Assembly (NCBI RefSeq): GCF_910592395.1
Contig: NC_088309.1
Location: 17,548,599-17,612,598, forward strand
DNA from: Lineus longissimus
Taxonomy: Eukaryota; Nemertea; Pilidiophora; Heteronemertea; Lineidae
Length of the DNA stretch: 64,000 nucleotides
Reading direction: 5' to 3'
A program made the position numbers and the translations under genes. Position 1 is the stretch's first letter; every line of letters starts with the position of its first letter. The notes under the pieces were generated by a model. It did not search any database. It was not told the origin of the DNA and saw only the letters and a list, made by a program, of their open reading frames with translations. Positions 27,801 through 39,800 of this stretch are shown in pieces.

Positions 27801-30800
27801 CGAAAAAATCTTTGCCAGGTGCACTAGATCGAGTTTAGTTTGATGGGACAGGGGTGACAGTTTTTCAGTTGAAATAGCAGTTTTGCTGGACTACCTCCAT
27901 AATATAACCTGGGAAGAATGCAGAAACTTAGTACCTTCTCCTAGTAATCTCAATATAGACCCCACATTTGTTGTATGTGGGGTCTATAATAAGGCTTGCA
28001 TACCATAACGCGAATAAAAACTGCCACGAAACACCTTTGTGCTCTGCGAAAATAAGACTTCGCAAAACAAAATTCATTTTGGGTTTATACGTTGTGGCCG
28101 TAGAGGAATCTGTCAGAAAAGTTTACATGTAAGGAAAATAAGAAAAGAAAAACATAGTAAAAATAACTAATTTACTAATTTCCATTAGGAATTAATCTGG
28201 TATGTGGCTTTTTCAAAGACTTTCTCTCAAAAGGCCATTTTATATTGTGGTGGTGGTCATAAACAACTTCTATTGGAGCTTTCTATTGAAGCTATTGCAA
28301 CCTACCTCATGTCTTTCATCCAGTGGTACCCGATGTCGGCTGTCAAACTGGAGGCAGTTGTGCACGTCTCGGAGTGGTGGCACATTCTGGAGACTGAGGT
28401 CTTCAGAGAGGGGCTGTTTCTGGCACCAGTCGATGTTGGAGGTCTGTTCTAGCAGCCTCAGGCATTCGTCAGACGTGCATATATCTGAAGGACAATAATG
28501 AAAAAATCTGTAAAGATCATACCCTGTTCAACCATGTTGCTCCATAATTCTTTCACAAAACACAACAAACCAGATTCCCAGCTGTCTAAACAGAAAGTAT
28601 AAGGTGTCATTTCTGGCCGCTCAATGCTAACCTCAACCGCAACATTTTCATCGCGAAATAATTTCACAGAATCCAACTGCAATGTGTTCTCAGGGGCGAC
28701 AAGTAACACCGAAGAGAATTACTCTGAACCCAGCCTTCAGATGGCGCCGGAGAGGCGAGGGGGATTACAGCAATATAGCACAACGCAATGTGGGCGGGAT
28801 GGCGCCTAAAGGGTAAGGGCAGGCCTGCATCCGGGATCGAGATTTTCCTTACCAGGTGTAGCAATTTGCTCTTCAGTTGGCAGCATATTCAATAGCATAG
28901 ATAATCTGGTCCACAATGAATGTGAACTCTGAAAGTAGAAATATTGTGAAAAATCAGCCACGAAAAGTAGAAAAGGAAAAAATGTCAGTCATATATTTGT
29001 CAACAACACAACTGTCCATCATTAGCATTTCATATCCCTCACTTGGGAGGGATCTATTGTAAGCCATGGCAAAGGACACACATGACCAAGTACAAAGGAA
29101 TCTTGGTTTAAGGAATTGATACAAAGCTGGCAAGACTGGGTTCCAGTCCTTGCTGGTCGAATCAAGACAGTTCAGGTGGACAGCAAATGCAGATCTAAAA
29201 CCTAAGGCGCTTCGAAACAGGGTTCAAGATATTTTCTCTTACAAACATGAATATTCTAAGACCAAGGCAATTTTTAAGAAGCTTTACTTCATTCATAAGG
29301 AAGACGTTATTAAAGTAAAGGATAAAGCCAAAGTTCAAAAGCAATGCGTTTTTCTTTTGACTGCCTCAAGATTTGGCACGTTACCTGAGCACAAGTCTCC
29401 ACGATATGGTTATGGCATATCATCCAATCACAGAACACTTTGATGGTAGGCAGCAGACCTTCACGTGTGATTATGTCAACCAGTCGATTCACACGGCGTC
29501 CCTCTGACTCATTCCTGCAAATTTGACCAAAGAAGGAAATGTGAAGTGGACAACGGATCAAGTTCTGAAATCTATAAAACTGCCACCAACGTGTGACTGA
29601 TATTGTTTTAAGTTTCAACAATGCTTATTACAATATCGGTAAGCTTTTTTGGGGATTTGTAAATTTTTGTACTAAAGTTCCGGGCATAATGTTAGGATGT
29701 GGTCGACAGTCACTTGCTCAGTGCTGTAGGGGCAATAATCATTTTCTCCAAAACCAAAATTTTGAAGTAGATGGTGTTGAAATCCACAGTGGCTGGTTCA
29801 GAGTTGGAATATGATGACCTGGTCTCTTCTGGTGAGATTGCGGCAGGTGTTGTTGTCATATCCAGGGAGGACAACCTACCCCATGAACAGTGCTGCACAG
29901 TTATACACACCTGTCTATGACACTATCAAGACTCTCATCGCTACTGGCATCGGCATCTTGTGTGTCACTTTCAGTTGGCAAGCTCGAATTCTCTGCAAAG
30001 ATGCATTAAAAACACAAATTATCACCCTTGGCAATGAGAAATAAAACCAAGTGTACGGAGGCACTCAGCCATGAAATAATTTGGAACAGTATAACATGGT
30101 AATGGACTGACCACATACTGGATACATCTTATTAACTGTGTTTACTTTTGGGTGATGTTGCGTACTGCTGTGGCATCCATCACACCACCATGTGCCGATG
30201 GCCGACTTTAATCGATTGTATTTTGACAGTTTTTGTCCACAAAAGACTTCCCCCATGCTGAGATTGAGAATTTTAGTACTAAACTTCATTCAAATTAATG
30301 TAAAGAGCCAGGATTATTTATTTACTTCCTAAAACTCATACTGGTTTACCGCTTAGCTATGACGAATTGGTTTTGTGGTCAAGTGCAGGCAACAATGAAT
30401 GCAACACACAACATGCACTACACCATGATGTCATATACATGTACTGCAAATGTCCTCAATCATAGCCTGTGAAATTGTCGCTTAAATGGTAATTAGCAAA
30501 ATTGTTAATCCAGAGATAAAAACCAGTGCTGTCTCTGGGCTATGGGTGTCCTCTGGGTACATTTTATCCTAAGTTGAAAACCTGGGGTTGAAAGTCTCAC
30601 CTGTATCCGTCGGCTGCAGACTGCCCTCAGTGTCTGTTTCAATGTTGAATGTAGCCAGCTTCATAGCAAGTTCTTCAACGTATTTACTTTCTGGGTCTTG
30701 ATCAAATCCTGCAAACGGTGACAACAATTGGTGAGAAAAGGTTCTATAACCACAAAGAGCTGGAGTGAGGCGCGGTGAGACAGACGAAACTGTCCAGAAA

Positions 30801-33800
30801 CGTAACTTTTCATCGTTCATCTTCTCCTCAATCATAGGGATAGTTTGAAAATAGATGTTGGCTTACTGTACTAAACTATAAAGTTAATGAACTTATTTGG
30901 AAATATTAAATGGGTTGCATGAGCGACACCATTTGCAAAGACTCTTTCCTCAATGTTCAGGCAAGGAAAGTTACAATATCTTTCTTCCTTTTTTTAAGAT
31001 TTTTTGGTTATTTAGTAGTTTATGCTTAATTAAGAAGTGAACTGAAAAGTGTGCCCTCTTTGTTCAACAATGGCAGGCTGTCCAGTTGGCAGGCGAGCGG
31101 CATCAACTGCATTTCTGGAGTGGTACAACATTGTCTCTACGGCACAGAATAGGTTATACTCACTCATATTCCACAATGCTGCAGCCCACATGTGGCTATT
31201 AAATCATCCAAGTAATATCGAGAATGATTTCAATACAAATGTTTCACTGAAGAAAAATCGTAATTCCCTTACCTGGTGGTACAGTCACTTGTTTCTTGCC
31301 CTGCACCACATCCTGACACAACTCAAAGTCGAGCATGTCGTCTTGGTCCCGTTGACTCGACAAATGACCAAAACGAATATGAGGCAGACAGTCAGAATTG
31401 GTGAAAAACTCGCTGGAATATTCCTGCAGAGAGCTCTCAACGGATTCTTGCGTGATGTCAAAAACCCTGTCACTTCCGAATGGATTTTTTGGAAGGTTGT
31501 CATCAAATGTACCGAAGAATGCAAACTCGTTGATGGGATTCAGATCAGAGGAGAGAATATCGTTCTGGTTTGCACTGTTTTGTTCCTGACCACCCTTGGC
31601 GGCAAATCCAGGCCGAAGTTCTTGGCTCTCCATTAAGTTGTCATCGCTGTCGTTGGATGAGTCAGATTCGCCCAAGTAGTTCAAGGCCTCATCTTCGTCA
31701 GAATCGCTGAACATGGTATCGAAAGGAACATCGCAATCTGAAATAATTACACATAGTCATCACTCTGGAGACTCAATTTCCCAAATCTTATTAGGCCTTC
31801 CAACTTACTGAGCAGCCTGCCCTGGGGGGAGAGCTTTCATTTCAGCAGCTCCAGTGTTGTGGAATTCCCTCAACCAAAGCCTACGCAAGATGGACACACT
31901 AGAGAAAGATGGAACTATTCAGGAGGCACTTCATGGTGTGAAAAAACAGTTTACAAGTATTGAGGGGCGCTTTTGAACAATTCTCAAGTGGAAATAGCGC
32001 CATATAAATGTACCTTTACTTTACTTTACTTACTTACTAGATAGTGCTATTTGAGGCCCGAGCTGCCTCACAAGAAAAACACCCAAGAAAGTGCACTTTA
32101 TCAGTAAATTTTTGAGAATAAATTGTGTCCATCTGGTAACATAGACAACATGACATCATATGCACTTTATAATCCAGTTAAAATGAACCAGCGCATTACT
32201 CTGGTTGCATGCACAAAATGGATCCATGCATATTTTCCAATTTGTTCGCCTTCCATAGGAAGCGGTGCATTTTCATCTCTATTCAATGCAAGTCATGCTT
32301 GAAGAACCTTATTACCAGATGAACACAACAATCTCAAGTTGAAAGACTTCAACAACACTGTTTTACCAACTTAATTGAAGGACTTTTCCTTTCCTTGGAC
32401 AGGCCAGCTCAGTAAACTAGAGGGCCTCCCTGATTCTCGGCAATCTAGGAAACTGATTCTCCAGGGTGGTCATGCAGGTGAGTAATCATGGCCGCTAACA
32501 CTTATCTCAAACCCAAAAAGCCACACAATCTGATCTGCGCTACCCCAGTAATAGATTTTTAACAAGTGCATGTACATGTATTAATTCAGTCATTTCAGAC
32601 TAAGCAATTTCACTTATTCAGTAATGCAGCAATCTCCCTTATTATTTCAAATCAACAAATTTCAATAATACTGCAATTTTACTTTATTTAGGTAAATGTA
32701 ATTTCATTAATTCAGTAATATCTCTAAAAAAATTGTGGTTATTTTTGATTAAGATACCCAAAAGGCCCAATCTACTTAGAAATTGTGCTTGACAAATCAT
32801 GAAATATCTGAAATTTTCCAATTTGTTCTCACATCAGGACACCACTACAGGAAATTGGGTCTCTCAAGTAAACAAGTTCAATGCAATAAAATACAAAGTA
32901 CGATTGATGATGATAACAATTATAATACAATTGGGCAAATTCAAAACTTGTCCCACATCAACATTTTCCAGTTTAATCATTATTTGCCTCCTAAATCAGC
33001 ACAAAAAAAACCTTATTTTGCTGAGTTATGGGTTCAGCATCTGCTTAAAATGACGACGTATTATGGAAACTATGAAATTACAATAAAACCGACCCCATAC
33101 CTCGAGGAAGTTCGGCTACACCACTGCTAGATGAGTTAATCTCGGGTCATCACAAGATAAACACATCCTATGCAGTGTCCACTGGCACCAACCAACTATG
33201 ATGAGCATCAAATAAGGTTTGAACTAAATTTGATGGTCATAAACGAAATAAGCAGTCCATTTCAAACATTTTCTAACATTCAGGAGTAAGATAATAAAGC
33301 TGTATAAATGTTATCCAAAATTCTCCAGACCAATGACAGCCACCTTGGATTCGGAAAATGATAGGGCTGATTATTCAAATTATAAACATTATAGTTTTGT
33401 TCTTTTTAATGATTTGCGGTAGGGAATGCTAGCAGATGCTGGTGGATGCTGGCAGATGCTGCTTAGGATGACCACTAGTCTTAATAAAGGTTAAAGAAGG
33501 TGAAATCCTGTCATAGTTTACCAGGGTCAGAATCCATCTCCAAGTCATCACTCTCTCCACTTCGCCTTCGTCTTCTTCTCTCAAGTCTCTGTAGCATCAA
33601 CTTCTTCTTCTGAAAGGATAAAAGCCGATGAGCTGGACCGGTAGAAAAGTTGGCCGATGAACTGTCAATATAGGCCTTGAGCCCACACTGAGAAGAATAG
33701 CAAAAGGAGGTAAAACTGATAGGTGGTACATTATCTTATAAGCATGTATAATGAGATATAAATCTTTGAGAAGGAAAAAAAATCAACGGTTCGCCTGGCC

Positions 33801-36800
33801 CAAATTATATGTCTGTTTGCAGAAACCCAACCCAAGCTTTTCAAATAGGGTAGGTTGGTAGGCAAGTTTTTTTTTCAACTCTCTTCGGGGATAAAAATAT
33901 ATGTGTCTGGACTATTTCCGGCTAAAATTTATGTCTGAAAACGCATTTAGTATCGACCATTTTGCCTGTCAGTGTCACATGTTTCAACAAGATAATGAAT
34001 TCTGATAGCCCAGCCGTCGATATGTAGATCTCATTCCTTATATGGGCAAATTATGATTCGCATCGGCGATGCGTTATTGATGGATAATTGGTCATAAAAT
34101 AATTTGGGTCGGCATTCTGCAACACTGGGGTCGCTAGGTCGTAGATTTTTGTGTCATTCAAAAAGTGCAGGTGTTCGAAGGCCATAAAAATGTTAAGAGT
34201 CGGCCCAATTACAGCTGGGTCGGTCGGGTTATGGCAAACAGACAATAACTTAGGGCCAGCCTTAGGGTAAGTCTGCATACCTTAGCCGACTTCTCATTTT
34301 CCTCCCGATTATCCGACTTCTCCTCTTTTTCAATTTCCTGCCACTTGACTTTCACCTCATCAGCAAATTCGACATGACGTTCGTTACCTCGTGGAGACTC
34401 CGACTCAGACGAGTTCGAATGAACAGGACTCTCTGCTGCTAGCTCCTTTCTGGGGTTCTCTGCTTCATAGATGGCTGTCTGGACTCTGTTGACGACGTGG
34501 TTGAGGACATGAGAGAACAGGGCGAGGCTGAATGCCATCGCTGCTGTTATAAACTTGGAACCTGAAAGGGAGTATGAGAAACTTAAATGAACAGGACTCT
34601 CTGCTGCTAGTGCCTTTCTGGGGGTCTCTGCTTCAAAAATGGCTGTCTGGACCCTGTTGACGAAGTGGTTGAGGACATGAGAGAACAGGGTGAGGCTGGA
34701 CGCCATTGCTGCAGTTTAGAAGGGAAGCAGGAGAAAATGATAGCCCCTTCCTTGGGTAAATGACTGTTTGGACCCGACAAACTACACAACAGGGCTGAGG
34801 ACATTAGAGGACAGGGTGAAACTAAATGCCAAAACTGAAAATATTTCAAGCTTATTCATCCAAGTGATTTGGATATGCACATAAATCAAGTTTTAATGAA
34901 CTCTCTTGCTATATCGAACTCACTGATCGACAATTGCATTTGCCCTAAAAATTTTCTCGTACTCACCATACAACAAGTACACGTCTGGAATAACAGCCCT
35001 AAATCACTGCACATGGTTTTAGCCATACCTACGCTGTGCATTGTGCTAGACTCATTTTGTAGGTCTTCGGTGATTCGTACTGCCATTCAGAGGTTACAAT
35101 TTTTCGGCACCACGGCTTGTCCAGACCCAAGAGGAACAGACTTGTAGATAATACTCAGTAGCAAGAGGATTAAAGTTCTAAATAGACCATCTTACCCGAC
35201 ACATTCAGGTTGTGAACTGTCATGATACACATGACGACCATCTTGAAAACAATGTCATTATCCAAATATGGGCCTTTGTCATCTTTGCAAAGCTCATCCG
35301 TGTAACCATTGATGGTGTTCTGTGGCGGCTGGTAGTACATGCACAGATTGAAATCCTGTAATGTTGTCTGACAGCATTCTTGCAGTTCTTTGTTTTCCAA
35401 GCTGAAAGCAAATACACGGAAATCAGCGGTCGTTTTTAAAGGGGATTTCGCACACCAACGATTCAGCCTACTTTTTGCATTTTCTCGGGCGGTGAAAATA
35501 AATCGTCCCATTTCCTATTTATAAGTCTGGCGCAGATGAGTTAGCTAGATTAGGCCTGCTCAAGATGCGGACAATAGGGTCCATTCAGTAACTTGCGTAT
35601 GACTTGATAATGCTTTCATATCTACTCTGGTGAGGGAAGGGCATTGTACTTAACGTAGGTAATATGCTTTAAGGTTTTCAGCACGGTTATCAGAAGGGAA
35701 AGTGCTCTAAGAAATCTGATTATCTGTTCGAATTCGACTGTTTCTCTGCAATATGTTTAAAAGTAAAACTGAACAACTTCTGGAACAGTGGGAAAATTGA
35801 ACCTTTGAAAATGTATCACTTTCAAAGCTGGAAGTCAAGCCCTTGAAGTACAGTGGAACCCTGGTAACACGACCACTCATGGGACCGTTGTCAGAGTGGT
35901 CGTGTTACCGGGGTGGTCGTGTTAGCGAGGTTGGGAATCCCCAGACGAAATACATGATTATTTTTCCCGCCAAAATTGCCGACTGCATGGCGTGTGTACG
36001 CTGTACTACCATAGCAACGCTGCCTGATTGAGATGATGCACGCTCCAAAGTTTTGTTATCATGCCTCGCTAGAACAATTCGTCGATAAAATTACATGTTA
36101 CATTCTCAGAATGAGTTAGAAAAGGTAATTTTGTAACTCATTTTATCCACAAAGTTTCATTATCTGCCCGACGTGACGCATTTGCGGGCAATTCGCTGAA
36201 TCATCCTCCATGTACCCGACTGTTTGTGACGATTGAAGTAAACTTGTCGTATGATTCCACCTGAGAAGATGAGTTGAGTAATGCTACAGTTTTAATCAAG
36301 TCTATTTTCAGTCAAAATATTTAAAGAAATATAAAATGATACTGTAGTAAATCAACCAAGTTCTCCATATCATAAAACATTCAAACGTCTCGCAAGCTTG
36401 TTATTGTCATAAGTGTGGTCTTCAAACTACCCGCCGTTTATTATAAGTTCATATGCAAATCACGCAAATCACATGATTTTGCTACTGCTGAGTGCGCATG
36501 TCTGGTACTGAACTGGCTCAGTAATGAAAACAAACCATGAAAACGTTCGAAAAGGAAAGTTTATTTATTCATTTACACTTATACAATTGATCATACCTGC
36601 AAAATCACATTGTATTTTTTTTGTTTTCATATGTATTCCCATGGCCACTGTCCCCGTCTCAACAAAGCTTGGCAGCGAGGTGCTAATTACTATGCCGCGG
36701 TCGCGACCGATTACGGCAATTAGGCCTGGTGGTCGGGTTAGCGGGGTTGATTTTCAGTTTGGGACCGGCCAAGCCAGTGGTCGCGGTCGGGGTACCGGGG

Positions 36801-39800
36801 TGGTCGTCTTAGCGGGGGTCTCTTAATGGTAATTAGAGAGGAAACCATTCGGGACCGGAGAATCGTGGTCGCGTTGGCGGGGTGGTCGCGTTACTGAGGT
36901 GGTCGCCAACCGGGGTTCCACTGTACACTCAAAAATATTTCAAAAAGGCAATTTCAATGCTGTAGAGACTGAGAAATTCTATCATTGGGCAAAGTAATAT
37001 GACTTTTAGTCTATTGTGGATGATTCAGGGTGTTCTCCAACTCAACATTACTACCAATTGACGAACAGTGAGCATGACAGGCTCCTAAAATACCAGATTA
37101 TGAGTAATGTGTTTGACTCTCAGAAGTTCTTTGGGTCCTTGAGCAAGAAACTCAACCCGAAGTTGCCTTTTCCTTTGAATGAGACATAAACAGTATGAGG
37201 GCTCTTTGTACTGGTGTCAATGCCAGGGCACACTAAAGACCCCACCAAGTGAGAATATCAATAGCTTGCCATGACTCTACCACTGACAGAGTCACCAGGC
37301 CAATAACTCTAAAACATCTAGATTTATAATGAACAGCAGTTTACAGTGTAAATGCACTACGCGCCAATGCAGCCTCGTTTTGAATTCAGTGGTTATGGCA
37401 ACCAAAACCGCTTGAGTTGGTGCAAAATATGGAAGCAGTCAAAAGGGAAGGGTACAAAGTACAGTATCATCATTTCAAATCCAGCTGTGCAAATATGGTC
37501 GGTATGTTGAAGCACTCATCCAGAAATAGGAATCACTTACTTTTGTGTGTTGAAGTGCAGTACATCCAGAAGATACATGAAGCCAACTATGCATCGTTTG
37601 ATATCTTTGTACCTGGGAAGGAAGCAGAAAGCTAAGTCATTCACTTAAAGGGACAATATAGGCAGAAGCTAGGCAGGCAAGGTAAAGTTACACAAAGCCG
37701 TCGATAGGGGTCTCTCACATCTCACAGTAAGTCGAAATGATTCGCGCTCGTACGAGGAATATATTTAGTGCTGAATCCGACATGACCCAGGGCCCTTACT
37801 GTGTATATTGGGCACCTGAAGATAGCCAAATTAGCCCCTCTGCTCCTGCCTATAGTCCCCCTTTAAAACAATGGCGTCACAGCATGTACATTTACACTTC
37901 CTAATGGCATTGACATTTGTATAGAAACTGAAGTAAAACCATTTACTCATTTTTATTCGAAAGCAAATAATCAATCCTCCTTTTTACATTGCAAATGCCA
38001 AATATTGTTTCTAGAGCTAATAATGTCCTATCCTAGTTGATGCTCAGTTCTCAATTCAATATACAGTAGAACCTCTATATTAAGGACACCCTCAGGACTG
38101 ACAAATGCTGTCCTTAGTAGGGAGGCGTCCTAATTAGAGAGGTCAAATTGAATGGAAACAACCAATTTGGGACCAAAAACTAAGGTCTTTAATGGAGAGG
38201 TTGTCCTTTAAATAAAGGTGTCCGCAAAGGGAGGTTCCACTGTATAAAAAAATCTATGACCATTACCAACCTCTGTTGCTCTGGTGGGAGGTCCCGCGGT
38301 GAACTCAGTGATACTTCTGTATGCCTCTTACGGTTCTTCTCAAACAGACGCTTCATGTTGCCCTGAGCTCCTTCAAAGCTTGTCTCACACAACAGACTGG
38401 AAATAACGAACACACTTCAAAAACTTTTGAAAGAAAATTCCGTTTAACTTTGATTCTCACAAAGGTAACCAAGCATGTTTACAATGGCATCCATGCCAAA
38501 CCAAGGTTGGAATCACTTAATTTGATTGAAGGTTTTCGTGTCACATTGTTGTGGAAAAAGGTACACACAACTCACTTACATGTACATCAACAATTGACAT
38601 CAAACATAAAAACATCACTGTGATAAACATTGGATTGTTGCAATGACTAGACCCCAGTCATTAGAAAGAAAGTTAAGTCAAGATTTTAAAAGTCAGAGCA
38701 GGTTTAAAGTGTTTCGCATGCAGTGGAATGAAATCCTAAAGACAAGATAGTAATAAAATATTTAGTCACTGGGCTTGTGCTAGACACCATCCGGGTACGC
38801 ACTCCCGCCAAGACGCAAATGCAGACACATCACAAGACTGTGACCTACCATCTCATGCAGCAGAAAGAGAGTAATAAGATTTAGTCATTGGGCTTGTGCT
38901 TGACACCATCCGGGTACGCACTACCCCCAAGACGCAAATGCAGACACAGCACAAGACTGTGACCTACCATCTCTTGCAGCAGAAAGAGAGTAATAAGATT
39001 TAGTCATTGGGCTTGTGCTTGACACCATCCGGGTACGCACTACCGCCAAGACGCAAATGCAGACACAGCACAAGACTGTGACCTACCATCTCTTGCAGCA
39101 GAAAGAGAGTAATAAGATTTAGTCATTGGGCTTGTGCTGGACACCATCCGGGTACGCACTACCGCCAAAACGCAAATGCAGACACAGCACAAGACTGTGA
39201 CCTACCATCTCTCGCAGCAGAAAGAGAGTAATAAGATTTAGTCATTGGGCTTGTGCTGGACACCATCTGGGTACGCACTACCGCCAAGACGCAAATGCAG
39301 ACACAGCACAAGACTGTGACCTACCATCTCTTGCAGCAGAAAGAGAGTAATAAGATTTAGTCATTGGGCTTGTGCTGGACACCACACTGCCAAGGAGCTA
39401 ACACCGAAATAGAAGAAGATCACACAAACCTACCATCTCATGTAGTAGTAAGCTGCAGTGCAGTTATAATAGGACGATCCAGCCAGGGTGCCCAGCTGGT
39501 TGTGCGGCATGCCCGTATCGGGCAGGAGGGCGAGCGCTTGGTAGTAGTAGCGGCGAGAGAGAATACGACTCTTGATACCGTCAAACTCTTGCTGGTAGCG
39601 AGCTGAAAAAAGTGACTAAAAAGTTGACTTAAAGAGTAAGTAGAAAGCCTTTAAAATCGTTCGAAATACAGTTTAACCGTGAGACATTCAGTTAAAGAGT
39701 AAGTAGAAAGTCTTTAAAATCGTTCCAAATACAATTTACCTGTGAGACATTAACTCGATATATCACAACTGACCAAAATTCTGTGCCGAAATATTGCCAA

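Noticed and set aside
28202-28498. 98- and 82-residue plus-strand frames
   Set aside because: Antisense to SMG5 exon 17.
31049-31636. 195-residue plus-strand frame
   Set aside because: It is antisense to SMG5 exon 12, whose minus-strand reading has splice sites and phase support.
38761-39433. CRISPR-like spaced repeat array
   Set aside because: The units are contiguous 119-bp tandem repeats without unique spacers, in a eukaryotic intron.
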